Below are positions 1-7,203 of a stretch of DNA of 12,578 bases, piece by piece (position 1 is the stretch's first letter; every line of letters starts with the position of its first letter). Source of the DNA: JANLWK01 sp031364505. Lineage in GTDB: Bacteria > Eisenbacteria > RBG-16-71-46. The stretch lies in contig JANLWK010000290.1 of NCBI GenBank assembly GCA_031364505.1, positions 1-12,578 on the forward strand, in the 5' to 3' direction. A model generated the notes under the pieces. That model did no database searches and had not been told where the DNA came from. It saw nothing but the letters and a program-made list of their open reading frames with translations. Made by a program: the position numbers and the translations under genes.

Positions 1-75
1 CGCCGCCACTGCGCAATGCCGTTGCCTCCGACCGCGAAGCTCTACTTCCGGCGCGCCGGAGCGCGTCGGCCACGA

Positions 76-873
76 TCACGTGCGCCGGCGCACCATGACG
101 GCGTCGCCGACGCCGATGCCGAACCGCTTGGCGACGTCGCCCTGTGCCTCGGCGATTTCGAGCCGCCCGCACGACCCCAGCAGCGCCACGAGTGTCCCGA
201 TCGCCACGTCGCCGTAGGACCGCTGGATGCCCTCGATCGTGCGGCCCAGCACTTCGACCGTGAGCTGGTCCTCGGGAATGCCCTCGAACGCCGACGCGAG
301 GGCCTCGGCCGACAGGTTCGTGAGCGCGTTGCCGAATCGGTCGAGGTAGGTGACCGCGCCATGCAGCCGTCCGTCGCGCACGAGCAGCGGCGTGCGCACG
401 ATCCGGCGCGGACCGGTGACGCGCGGCCCCAGGCGCTCGATGGCGAGGCCGCCGGCCAGGTGCGCCGCCGCCGGTGCGAAGACGTCGCGGCCGTGGAACG
501 TGCGGCTCACCGGCTGGCGCATGTAGCGCGGCTCGGTGATCGCGTGGACGCGCGCCGACGGATCGGCGAGCGCCCATTCGAGCACGCCGTTGTCCGGCCC
601 CACGAACCACTGGCCGCGCGCGGCGACGGCGAGCGCGAGGCGATCGGTGCCGACGCCGGGATCGACGACGACGAGGTGGACGGTGCCCGGCGGGAAGTCC
701 GGGGTCGCGGCCTCGAGCACGAACGCGGCGCGCGATACGTCACCGGGGCGAATCGCGTGCGTGAGATCCACGACGCACGCGGCCGGGCAGAGCGCGTGGA
801 CGACGCCGTGCACGACGCCGACGAACCAGTCGGTGAGGCCGAAGTCGGAGGTGAAGGTGACGAGCGGCGGCAC
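76..873 (-). CDS. S-adenosyl-L-methionine hydrolase (adenosine-forming), DUF62 / SAM hydroxide adenosyltransferase family
   Basis: A 265-aa protein matching the DUF62 (SAM_adeno_trans) family, whose characterised members split S-adenosylmethionine with water or hydroxide into adenosine and methionine; the fold is shared with SAM-dependent fluorinase and chlorinase. Visible marks are the N-terminal VTFTSDFG strand (residues 5-12), VVDPGVGTDR with Asp71 and Arg78, FHGRDVFAP with His127, and DRFGNALTN (178-186) in the C-terminal domain. Asp, Arg and His in this spacing match the hydrolase catalytic triad, so hydrolase rather than halogenase is inferred. The frame stays open far upstream, antisense to other genes. 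The GTG at 873 is chosen because it directly precedes the conserved N-terminus and has GAGGA seven bases upstream. It lies 62 bp downstream of the glycosyltransferase on the same strand and is probably co-transcribed. Length is normal. The cytoplasmic role may be SAM turnover; the physiological purpose of the family is unsettled. Confidence 0.9.
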   Translation of the reverse strand: MPPLVTFTSDFGLTDWFVGVVHGVVHALCPAACVVDLTHAIRPGDVSRAAFVLEAATPDFPPGTVHLVVVDPGVGTDRLALAVAARGQWFVGPDNGVLEWALADPSARVHAITEPRYMRQPVSRTFHGRDVFAPAAAHLAGGLAIERLGPRVTGPRRIVRTPLLVRDGRLHGAVTYLDRFGNALTNLSAEALASAFEGIPEDQLTVEVLGRTIEGIQRSYGDVAIGTLVALLGSCGRLEIAEAQGDVAKRFGIGVGDAVMVRRRT

Positions 874-935
874 GACTCGTTCCTCGTGGGTGCGGGTCGA
901 CGGCGAAGCGGTCCGCGTCGGCGGAGCGCACAATA

Positions 936-1988
936 TCACACGGCGGGGGGCGCTCCGGCGGTGGCGCCCACGACGTCCAGGCGCGGGGAGGCGAGCATCG
1001 CGCTCAGGCGTTCCCATGCGCCATCGACGTGCAGGCGGTTCAGGCAGCGCAGGTCCGCGCACCGGTCGCGATGGCACGGGCTGCACTCCACGCGCGCGGT
1101 GTACGCCCGGTGCCCGTCCGATTCCGGGTACGGGAAGAACGTGGCCGGCCGGTTCCGCGACATGAGCCCCAGCGTGGGCGTCCCCGCCGCGACGGCCGTG
1201 TGCACCGGCCCCGTGTCGCCGGCGACGAACGCCGCGCACAGTGACTGGAGCGCCACGAAGCGCGCGAGCGGCCAGCCGGCGATCGCATGCGCGCGCCCGC
1301 GCGGGAGTGCCGCGACGATCCGCTCGACGAGCGGCGCTTCGCCCGCGCTCCCGGTCACGAGCGCCGTGCCGCCGGGGGTGGCCTCGAGGAACCGGCCGGC
1401 GAGATCGACGAACCGCTCGGGCGCCCAGCGCCGTGTCTCCCACCTGGCACCCGGGTGGAACCCGACGAGCCGGCTCGCGTCCGGCACCCGGAGCGTGGCG
1501 AGCGCCCGGCGCGCCTCGTCGCGCGCGGCCTCCGCGACGTGGAGTCGCGGCACCGTGTGCGGCGTCGGCCATCCGAGTGCCGCCACGGACGCCAGGTGGA
1601 ACCCGATCGACGACAGGGTGCGCGGCTGCGCGTGGTGGGTGTAGAGCGCGCTGCGCCATCCCTTGTGCGGGTAGCCCACGCGTACGCGCGCGCCCGACAG
1701 GCGCGTCCACACGGCCGTCCGCGGGTTGCAGAAGAAGTCGAACGCCGCGTCGGGCGCGAAGCGGCGCAGCCGTCGCGCCAGCGCCAGCGTGTCGAGCGCC
1801 CCCGCGCTCCGCGGCACGACGATCCGCTCGTCGATGCGCGGGTCGGATTCGAGCAGCGGGGCACTTTCGGACTCGAGCGCGTACGCCACCCGAACGCCCG
1901 GGCAGGCGGCCCGGATGGCCTCGAGCGCCGGAAGCGTCAGGCAAATGTCACCGATGAAGCGCGGGCGGATGATCAGCACGCGCTTCAC
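936..1988 (-). CDS. Glycosyltransferase family 9 (LPS heptosyltransferase-like)
   Basis: A 350-aa two-domain GT-B protein of family 9, the family of ADP-heptose:LPS heptosyltransferases (WaaC, WaaF, WaaQ) that act at the cytoplasmic face of the inner membrane on LPS core. The N-terminus KRVLIIRPRFIGDICLTLP (2-20) is the family signature. The second domain carries HPGARWETRRWAPERF (178-193), the nucleotide-sugar-binding turn GDTGPVHTAVAAGTPTLGL (257-275) and the cysteine-rich stretch CSPCHRDRC (302-310) followed by Cys315, typical of WaaF-like members. The GTG at 1988 is chosen because it places the canonical K-R-V-L-I-I at residue 2. GTG 2036 and ATG 2021 are possible but add 16 or 11 untypical residues and lack a ribosome site; the site before 1988 is also weak (GTGGA about 10 bases upstream). 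The acceptor sugar cannot be read from sequence. It suggests an outer membrane with LPS or a related glycolipid. Confidence 0.9.
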   Translation of the reverse strand: MKRVLIIRPRFIGDICLTLPALEAIRAACPGVRVAYALESESAPLLESDPRIDERIVVPRSAGALDTLALARRLRRFAPDAAFDFFCNPRTAVWTRLSGARVRVGYPHKGWRSALYTHHAQPRTLSSIGFHLASVAALGWPTPHTVPRLHVAEAARDEARRALATLRVPDASRLVGFHPGARWETRRWAPERFVDLAGRFLEATPGGTALVTGSAGEAPLVERIVAALPRGRAHAIAGWPLARFVALQSLCAAFVAGDTGPVHTAVAAGTPTLGLMSRNRPATFFPYPESDGHRAYTARVECSPCHRDRCADLRCLNRLHVDGAWERLSAMLASPRLDVVGATAGAPPAV

Positions 1989-2125
1989 GCCCGTCGCGTC
2001 CACAGCGTGGTATCCCAGCATGGCCGCAGAGTACACCGCGAGGCGGTGGAAGGCGGCGCGCCCGCCGTGCTACGCTTTCCGGCCGTTCGGCTCCCATCCG
2101 TTCCAACGTATTCGAGGAGTGACCC
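1989..2125. promoter_or_regulatory. Divergent intergenic region between the glycosyltransferase and TPR genes
   Basis: The only divergent gene pair of the left half meets here, so promoters for both directions must lie in or near this stretch. On the plus strand the clearest element is the ribosome site GAGGAG at 2114-2119, six bases before the GTG at 2126. TACGCT at 2071-2076 could serve as a -10 box, but no convincing -35 box is seen at the right distance. On the minus strand TGTACT (2028-2033) is an equally weak -10 candidate. The location is deduced from gene orientation rather than from strong motifs. Confidence 0.35.
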
Positions 2126-2761
2126 GTGAAGCGTTCCGCGCTGCCCCTGCTCGCCCTGACCGTATGCCTGTCGCTCAACGGTGCCGTATTCGCACGGGCC
2201 GCCGCGGCGCCGGCCAAGGCGAATCCGGCGGTCGTCGACAGCCTGGGCCTGCTCGAGCGCGCGGTGGGCAAGGACTCCACGAAGTGGGACAACCTGTACC
2301 GGCTCGGCATGATGTACCTGGACCGCGACAAGCCAGACAACGCGGTGAAGGTGCTCATGAAGGCGAGCAAGGTGAAGCCCGGCAACGTGCCGACGCTCGT
2401 CAATCTCGGCGCCGCCTACGACGCGATGGGACAGGCCCGCACCGCGCAGGACGCCTACCGCAAGGCGCTCACGCTGTCCCCCGGCGACACGATCGCCACC
2501 TGCCGGCTCGCGAGCTCGCTCTACTCGGTCAACGACTACACCGGCGCGATGGAGCTGCTGCGCGCGACCATCGCCGCGAACCCGCGCGCCTACTGTGCCT
2601 GGTTCACGATGGGTGTGGCGTTCGCCGACGCCGGCATCTACACGGAGGCGATCCGATCGTGGAAGAAAGTCGTCGAGATCGCCCCCAGCTCGCCCGAGGC
2701 GATCAGCGCCAAGGAGAGCATCGACGTGCTGCAGCGGGTGCTGCAAACGAAGTCTCAGTAG
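2126..2761 (+). CDS. Exported tetratricopeptide-repeat protein
   Basis: A 211-aa protein with an N-terminal export signal (Lys2-Arg3, hydrophobic core about 5-20, small residues to about 26), followed by a solenoid of TPR units. The repeats begin near residues 55 (NLYRLGMMYLDRDKPDNAVKV), 89 (PTLVNLGAAYDAMGQARTAQ), 123 (IATCRLASSLYSVNDYTGAM) and 157 (CAWFTMGVAFADAGIYTEAI). Each shows the W/L-G-Y/F-A-P spacing of TPRs and a length near 34 residues. The GTG start at 2126 has GAGGAG six bases upstream. TPR proteins of this type act as periplasmic or outer-membrane-associated scaffolds; no catalytic motif is present and the partner is unknown. It is the first gene of the plus-strand cluster, 102 bp before the desulfurase, but nothing in it links it functionally to tRNA thiolation. 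Confidence 0.85.
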   Translation: MKRSALPLLALTVCLSLNGAVFARAAAAPAKANPAVVDSLGLLERAVGKDSTKWDNLYRLGMMYLDRDKPDNAVKVLMKASKVKPGNVPTLVNLGAAYDAMGQARTAQDAYRKALTLSPGDTIATCRLASSLYSVNDYTGAMELLRATIAANPRAYCAWFTMGVAFADAGIYTEAIRSWKKVVEIAPSSPEAISAKESIDVLQRVLQTKSQ

Positions 2762-2863
2762 CGAAGCGCCGGCCCTGTCCGCGGCTCGCGCGGGCGAATC
2801 GGGACCCGCGCACACGGGCGGCCACCGTCCCCGATGACACGAAGGCCCACGCCCCTGAGCTCC

Positions 2864-4033
2864 ATGATCTACTTCGACCACAACGCGTCGACGCCCGTGC
2901 GTCCCGAGGCCGCCCAGGCCATGCACGAGGCGCTCGATGGGCTCCACGGCAATCCTTCGAGCGCCCATCGCGCCGGCCAGCAGGCGCGTGAGGCGATCGA
3001 GTGCGCGCGCGACCAGGTGGCGGCCCTCGTCCACGCCGATCCCCGCGCGGTGGTGTTCACGAGCGGCGGCACCGAGGGCGACCACCTCGCTGTCGTCGGC
3101 GGCGCGTGGGCGATGGAGCCCGCGGGCCGGCGCATCGCGATCTCGGCGGTCGAGCACCACGCCGTCCACGGCGCCGCCGCCGTGCTCGAACGCGGCGGAT
3201 GGGCGGTCGAGCACCTGCACGTCGACGCCGCCGGACGCGTCGATCCCGCGTCGATCGACGCGCTCCCGCCGGATACGACACTCGTCTCGGTGATGCTCGC
3301 GAACAACGAGACCGGCGTGATCCAGCCCGTCGCCGACCTGGCGCGGCGTGCCGCCGCGCGCGGGCTGCGCCTCCACTGCGACGCCGTGCAGGCCGCGGGC
3401 AAGATCGCCGTCGATGCGAAGGCCCTGGGCGCGGATTACCTGGTGATTTCGGCGCACAAGCTCGGCGGGCCGAAGGGCATCGGCGCCCTCGTGCTCGCGG
3501 CGGGCGCCCCGCTCGAGCCGCTGCAGCGCGGGAGCGCCCACGAGCGCGGCCGGCGCGGCGGCACCGAGAACGTGTCGGGCATCGTCGGCTTCGGCGTCGC
3601 CGCGGCGGCCGCGGCGCATGAGCTGGGGGCAGAGCAGCCGCGGCTCGTCGCACTGCGCGACCGGCTCGAGGCCGGGATTCGCGCCGCGTTCGCAGACGCC
3701 GTGATCCACGGCGCGGGTGCCCCGCGCCTGCCGAACACGGTCAACGTATCGATCCCGGGCGCGCGCAGCGACTTCATGCTGATGGCGCTCGACGGCCGCG
3801 GTGTCGAGGTGTCCGCGGGGGCGGCGTGTGCCAGCGGCGCGGTCGAGCCGTCGCCGGTGCTGAGCGCCATGGGCGTCCCGCGCGAGATCGCGATCTGCGC
3901 GCTGCGCCTGTCGATGGGCCGGACGACGACCGCCGACGACGTCGACCGCGTCGTCGCCGCACTCGCCGAGAGCGCGCGCGGCGTGCGCGCCGCCGCCGGT
4001 GCGCGGGCGACCCTCCCGAGGGCGCGGGCGTGA
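2864..4033 (+). CDS. Cysteine desulfurase, group I (IscS/NifS type), paired with MnmA
   Basis: A 389-aa PLP enzyme that takes sulfur from cysteine as an enzyme persulfide and passes it to acceptor proteins. It opens with IYFDHNASTPVRPEA and shows FTSGGTEGDHLAV (65-77), the PLP-stacking His98 in VEHHAV, NNETGVIQPV (147-156), HCDAVQAAGK (171-180; Asp173 and Gln176), the Schiff-base Lys199 in SAHKLGGPKG, RRGGTENV (230-237) and the persulfide Cys322 in AACASGAVEPS. All key residues are intact. The ATG at 2864 gives the usual family N-terminus; an in-frame ATG at 2834 would add ten unusual residues and has no better ribosome site. The stop overlaps the next start by 4 bp (GTGA), implying translational coupling to MnmA and a role as sulfur donor for tRNA thiolation, as with YrvO-MnmA in Bacillus. 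No IscU-like scaffold is nearby, though a general Fe-S role is not excluded. Confidence 0.93.
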   Translation: MIYFDHNASTPVRPEAAQAMHEALDGLHGNPSSAHRAGQQAREAIECARDQVAALVHADPRAVVFTSGGTEGDHLAVVGGAWAMEPAGRRIAISAVEHHAVHGAAAVLERGGWAVEHLHVDAAGRVDPASIDALPPDTTLVSVMLANNETGVIQPVADLARRAAARGLRLHCDAVQAAGKIAVDAKALGADYLVISAHKLGGPKGIGALVLAAGAPLEPLQRGSAHERGRRGGTENVSGIVGFGVAAAAAAHELGAEQPRLVALRDRLEAGIRAAFADAVIHGAGAPRLPNTVNVSIPGARSDFMLMALDGRGVEVSAGAACASGAVEPSPVLSAMGVPREIAICALRLSMGRTTTADDVDRVVAALAESARGVRAAAGARATLPRARA

Positions 4034-5151
4034 CCGTCACCGACCGCGTGGACGGCGTGGCGCCGACGACCGGGCTGCGCGTGCTGGCCGCGATGAGCGG
4101 CGGCGTTGATTCGGCCGTGGCGGCGGCGCTGATGGCCGAGGCCGGCGCCGTCGTGACCGGCGTCACGCTCAAGCTCTGGTGCTACGGCCAGTCGCCATTG
4201 TCGCCGCGGGCGTGCTGCACGCTCGATGCGATCGACGACGCCCGCCGCGTCGCGGCGCGGATGGGGTTCTCGCACTTCGTCGTCGACGCCGAGGAGGTGT
4301 TCCGCGCCCGCGTGCTCCAGCCGTTCCTCGACGAGTACGCCGCGGGCCGCACGCCCTACCCGTGCGCGCTGTGCAACCAGGGGCTCAAGTTCGGCGACCT
4401 GTTCGCGCGCATGGAGGCGATGGGGCTCGACCGCCTGGCGACCGGCCACTACGCGCGCGTGACGCGTGAGGCCGACGGCTCGTACGCGCTGCGTCGCGCG
4501 GTGGACGAGCACAAGGACCAGAGCTACGCGCTCGCGCTGGTGCCGTACACCGTGCTCGCGCGCGTCGCGTTCCCGCTCGGTGAGTTGGAGAAGCCCGACG
4601 TGCGCGCGCACGCGGCCCGGCTGGAGCTGAGCGTGTGGGACAAGCCCGAGAGCCAGGACCTGTGTTTCGTCCCGGACGGTGACTACGCCGGGTTCATGAC
4701 CGCGAAGCTCGGCGAGGCGCGCGGCACGGAATCGGGCGCGTTCGAGACCACGGACGGCCGGCGACTCGGCACGCATCGCGGCGTCATCCATTACACGGTG
4801 GGCCAGCGGCGCGGGCTCGGCCTCGCCGCCGCCGAGCCGCTCTACGTGCTCGAGATCGACGCCGGCCGCAACACCGTCGTCGTCGGCCCGCGCGAGTCAC
4901 TGGAACGCGACACCCTCGAGACCGGCGTCGTGAACTGGCTCGTGCCGAACACCCCGGCCGGCGAGACACGCGTCGACGTGCGCATCCGATCTCATCACAC
5001 ACCTGCCGCCGCGATGCTGCGCGCCCGCAACGACGGCACCGCCGAGGTGCGCTTCGATCACCCGCAGGCTGCGATCACGCCCGGCCAACTCGCCGTCTTC
5101 TACGCCGGCGACCGCGTGGTCGGCGGCGCCCCGATCGCACGCGCGGTGTAA
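4030..5151 (+). CDS. mnmA: tRNA-specific 2-thiouridylase MnmA
   Basis: A 373-aa enzyme that adenylates C2 of wobble uridine 34 in tRNA-Lys, -Glu and -Gln and replaces the oxygen with sulfur. The PP-loop SGGVDS is at 23-28. CCTLDAIDDARRVA (62-75) is a stretch common in this family. YPCALCNQGLKFGDL (110-124) carries the first active cysteine, Cys112, and also Cys115. ATGHYARV is at 137-144, and SQDLCFVPDGDYAGFM (208-223) holds the second catalytic cysteine, Cys212. HYTVGQRRGLGL (254-265) marks the central domain, and a C-terminal beta-barrel follows. Length is normal. The GTG at 4030 overlaps the desulfurase stop by 4 bp and gives a short lead before RVLAAMSGGVDS. With Cys112, Cys115 and Cys212 all present it could bind an Fe-S cluster as reported for some MnmA proteins, or work through persulfide chemistry; sequence alone does not decide. 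Confidence 0.95.
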   Translation: MTVTDRVDGVAPTTGLRVLAAMSGGVDSAVAAALMAEAGAVVTGVTLKLWCYGQSPLSPRACCTLDAIDDARRVAARMGFSHFVVDAEEVFRARVLQPFLDEYAAGRTPYPCALCNQGLKFGDLFARMEAMGLDRLATGHYARVTREADGSYALRRAVDEHKDQSYALALVPYTVLARVAFPLGELEKPDVRAHAARLELSVWDKPESQDLCFVPDGDYAGFMTAKLGEARGTESGAFETTDGRRLGTHRGVIHYTVGQRRGLGLAAAEPLYVLEIDAGRNTVVVGPRESLERDTLETGVVNWLVPNTPAGETRVDVRIRSHHTPAAAMLRARNDGTAEVRFDHPQAAITPGQLAVFYAGDRVVGGAPIARAV

Positions 5152-5174
5152 TCGTCAGGGCCCACAACGTCCGC

Positions 5175-6017
5175 GTGTCCACGCCCCGCTTTTCTCCTGT
5201 ATCGCTCGTTCTGGCCGGCATCCTGTCGGTGCAGTTCGGTGCGGCGGTCGCCAAGGGCCTGTTTGGCGAAATCCCCCCGGTGGGGATGGTGTTCCTCCGG
5301 CTGATCACCAGTTCGCTGATCCTGCTCGCCATTGCGAGGCCACGGCTGCGCGGCCGGACCCTCGCCGACTGGCGGCCGGTGCTGGCGCTGGGGTTCGCGC
5401 TCGCCGTGATGAACTGGGTGTTCTACGAGTCGTTCGCCCGCATCCCGCTCGGTGTGGCGGTCACGATCGAGTTCGTGGGTCCGCTGTTGCTGGCCGCGGT
5501 CGGCAGCCGGCGGCCCCGCGACTTGGTGTGGGTGGGCGTGGCCGCCATCGGCATCACCCTGTTCGGTGCCGGCCCCACCAAGGTCGACACCGTCGGGTTC
5601 ATTCTGGCCGTGCTCGCCGGGGGCTGCTGGGCGCTGTACATCGTCTCGACTAAGGCCACGGGGCGCCGCTGGGCCGGCGTCGAGGGACTGGCCGTGGCGA
5701 GCACCATCGCCACGCTGGCGATCGCACCGTTCGCGATGGTGGCCGCCGGCGAACGGCTGCTCGAGCCACGTCTGCTGATGTTGGGAACGCTGGTCGGCCT
5801 GCTGAGTTCGGTTGTCCCCTACAGCCTCGAGATGATGGCACTGCGCACCCTGTCACCCCGGGTGTTCGGCATCCTGATGAGCCTGGAGCCAGCGGCCGCC
5901 GCCCTCGCCGCCGCGCTCGTGCTCCGCGAATGGCTCACGCCCCCGCAACTGGTCGCGATGGCGTGTGTGACGGTCGCGAGCGTGGGCGCCGCCCGCACGG
6001 AGAGCGCTTCCAGCTAG
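5175..6017 (+). CDS. EamA/DMT-family inner-membrane transporter, RhtA-like
   Basis: A 280-aa, highly hydrophobic protein with about ten predicted membrane helices in two EamA halves (roughly 8-138 and 147-275). VFLRLITSSLILLAIARPRLRG in the first half and the ending PYSLEMMALRTLSPRVFGILMSLEP (218-242) plus LVLREWLTPPQLVAMACV resemble the threonine/homoserine exporter RhtA and related amino-acid exporters; the substrate is inferred by resemblance only. The GTG start at 5175 lies 23 bp after mnmA and has only AGGG about 14 bases upstream, so translation may depend on read-through from mnmA. The last 111 coding bases before the divergent tail (5892-6002) recur at 7204-7329. The C-terminus here reads RTESASS, whereas the second copy reads RTEVRRE, so the gene end may have been altered by the rearrangement that placed accessory DNA downstream. 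Confidence 0.88.
   Translation: MSTPRFSPVSLVLAGILSVQFGAAVAKGLFGEIPPVGMVFLRLITSSLILLAIARPRLRGRTLADWRPVLALGFALAVMNWVFYESFARIPLGVAVTIEFVGPLLLAAVGSRRPRDLVWVGVAAIGITLFGAGPTKVDTVGFILAVLAGGCWALYIVSTKATGRRWAGVEGLAVASTIATLAIAPFAMVAAGERLLEPRLLMLGTLVGLLSSVVPYSLEMMALRTLSPRVFGILMSLEPAAAALAAALVLREWLTPPQLVAMACVTVASVGAARTESASS
5892..6002 (+). repeat. Direct repeat, left copy: 3' end of the EamA gene
   Basis: This 111-base stretch matches 7204-7329 in the same orientation with seven substitutions counted by eye, plus one 15-base tandem duplication in the right copy. It covers the last transmembrane helix coding region from GCGGCCGCCGCCCTC to CGCACGGAG. The two copies bracket the small-protein/nucleotidyltransferase module. 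At its right end the homology breaks for about 28 bases and then resumes in the tRNA-like sequence at 6031. Confidence 0.85.
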
Positions 6018-6030
6018 GCTAAGGCTATTT

Positions 6031-6064
6031 TGCGCCGCGAAGGATTTGGACCATCAACCAACTG
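6031..6064 (-). repeat. tRNA 3'-half-like sequence, copy 1 (degenerate)
   Basis: Read on the minus strand, this ends in CCTTC-GCGGCGC-A, preceded by a T-arm-like GATGG-TCCAAAT, with a T-stem of four pairs out of five. Ahead of that is CAGTTGGTT, corresponding to the anticodon-stem end and variable loop. It aligns with 7331-7368 at about 27 of 34 positions. No D-arm or 5' acceptor strand precedes it, so it is a remnant and not a working tRNA gene. Combined with copy 2 the T-stem would be perfect (GAAGG with CCTTC), supporting a common tRNA ancestor. Confidence 0.5.
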
Positions 6065-6178
6065 GTGCAATCCCCGCCGTCACACGCACCTCGACCCAGG
6101 GGGGTCTCCTATATCGTGCGAACTGCTGTAGAGTCGGCGAGCACGAGTGCAGTCATTCGGAGTCGGGGATACGGAGCG

Positions 6179-6415
6179 ATGAACGTCGAGAAAGAATACC
6201 GCCTGTTGATTGACGCTATGTCCGTGGCCGAGCGGGTCCGACGGGCGGAGGCGCTCTTTCGCTGGTCCCGGGACTATCTGGCTCGTTCGATTCGTGCGAT
6301 GCAGGGGCCAATGTCCGAGGCCCGCCTCAAGCGAGAGATCGCACTGCGGCAGTACGGCTCGGATCCGGCCGCCCGGCGGCTGATCGACGAATGGCCCGTC
6401 CGTGTTCCCGACTGA
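6179..6415 (+). CDS. Small protein of 78 aa, partner of the downstream nucleotidyltransferase (antitoxin-like)
   Basis: A 78-aa, charged and probably helical protein without membrane segment or export signal. Recognisable stretches are LLIDAMSVAERVRRAEALFRW (9-29), then GPMSEARLKREIALRQYGSD, ending in RRLIDEWPV. Similar small proteins, remembered only as uncharacterised, sit immediately upstream of nucleotidyltransferase-fold proteins. The ATG at 6179 is chosen over an in-frame ATG at 6065 because GGGGA at 6165-6169 gives a ribosome site and the extra 38 residues look non-coding. Its 3' end overlaps the next gene by 14 bases, so the two are translationally coupled. Order and size fit an antitoxin or regulatory subunit, but this is inference. 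Base composition is milder than in the housekeeping genes to the left. Confidence 0.75.
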   Translation: MNVEKEYRLLIDAMSVAERVRRAEALFRWSRDYLARSIRAMQGPMSEARLKREIALRQYGSDPAARRLIDEWPVRVPD

Positions 6416-6977
6416 GGGGTTTCAGCCGACACTGTCGAAATTGACCGCCGTGCTCGACCGCCTTCAGATCAGATATCACCTGACCGGCGGGATTGCGACG
6501 ATTGCCTACGGCGAGCCTCGAATGACGCAGGATGTCGACGTTGTCCTGGACCGTGATCGGGTGCTCGCGGTGGAAGTCGAGTTCCTGGGCGCGCTGGCCG
6601 GCGCCGGATTGTATTTCCACGAGCCGACGGCGCGCCAGGCCATTGAATCGCGGCAGATGTTTCAGCTTCTCGACGTCGACCAGGTCATCAAGCTCGACCT
6701 GTACGTCCGGTGTCTCATTCCGGGGGAACTCGATCGCTCGGTGCGAACCGAGATCTTCCCCGGCGTCGAGCTGCCTGTCGCATCCCGCGCCGACGCGGCT
6801 CTTTCCAAGTTGGTCTGGGTCCGGCACGGCAATCACCGCAGCCGCCGAGACCTGCGCAGAATCCTCGCAGGGGCGACTCGTGACGAGCTTCGATCCGTGG
6901 AGCGAACGGCCGGTGAGATGGGATTGGCCGACCTGCTTGCCGAAGTGCTCGACGAGCCGGACGAGATCGGGGCCTAG
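6402..6977 (+). CDS. Nucleotidyltransferase-fold protein, AbiEii/MNT-like
   Basis: A 191-aa protein with the minimal nucleotidyltransferase pattern: HLTGGIATIAYGEPRMTQDVDVVLD (26-50) carries Gly29-Gly30 and the metal-binding Asp44-x-Asp46, and VIKLDLYV (95-102) supplies the third acidic residue, Asp99. ALSKLVWVRHGNHRSRRDLRRIL (133-155) matches the helical segment seen in AbiEii-like and related nucleotidyltransferases. Such proteins transfer nucleotides onto RNA or protein; several act as toxins and others as antitoxins (MNT in HEPN-MNT pairs). No HEPN partner is visible here, and the neighbour is the 78-aa protein with which it overlaps by 14 bases. The GTG at 6402 is taken as start; a later start would cut into the fold. 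All three acidic residues are present, so an active enzyme is likely. The substrate is unknown. Confidence 0.78.
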   Translation: MFPTEGFQPTLSKLTAVLDRLQIRYHLTGGIATIAYGEPRMTQDVDVVLDRDRVLAVEVEFLGALAGAGLYFHEPTARQAIESRQMFQLLDVDQVIKLDLYVRCLIPGELDRSVRTEIFPGVELPVASRADAALSKLVWVRHGNHRSRRDLRRILAGATRDELRSVERTAGEMGLADLLAEVLDEPDEIGA

Positions 6978-7203
6978 CCTCGAGCCTGCTGACCGGGTCG
7001 CCGCGTCCACTGGAAATCGCGGGCGCCTTCGCGCTCGGCCGTGGGTTGCCGACCCTAGTGGAACAGCGACGCGTTCTTCCGTAGTACAGACGAGCGACCA
7101 AGGCTGGACGGCCGGATCGCGGCAGCGGACCACAATCTACGCTGCCCGGGTCGAGGCGCGACCGCGCCGAATGTCGATCGGGACGTGGGCGAGTCGTTCG
7201 AGT
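6978..7203. other. Non-coding stretch between nucleotidyltransferase gene and EamA-gene remnant
   Basis: No convincing gene, RNA or hairpin is seen here. The stretch separates the end of the toxin-antitoxin-like pair from the duplicated EamA gene end and is probably junction DNA left by rearrangement. Open frames that cross it have no recognisable protein content before about 7204. Confidence 0.5.

Noticed and set aside
47..60. Palindrome TCCGGCGCGCCGGA after the SAM hydrolase as a terminator.
   Set aside because: It has no loop and no following T-run. In such GC-rich DNA a palindrome of this kind is not strong evidence of function.
1..79. Minus-strand open frame from GTG 79, overlapping the SAM hydrolase stop as GTGA and running off the window.
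   Set aside because: Only 26 codons are visible, the codon choice (AGA, AGT, TTG) is unlike the neighbours and no family is recognisable. It also crosses a 14-base palindrome at 47-60. It may be a real gene start but cannot be supported.
16..1644. Long plus-strand open frame of 542 codons.
   Set aside because: It runs antisense through the SAM hydrolase and glycosyltransferase, is Arg/Ala-rich with no recognisable domain, and is explained by high GC suppressing stop codons.
1985..3709. Minus-strand open frame of 574 codons.
   Set aside because: It is antisense to the TPR and desulfurase genes, which have clear motifs, so this is a GC-driven shadow frame.
3436..4791. Minus-strand open frame of 451 codons.
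   Set aside because: It is antisense to the desulfurase and MnmA genes, with Arg/His-rich low-complexity translation and no domain.
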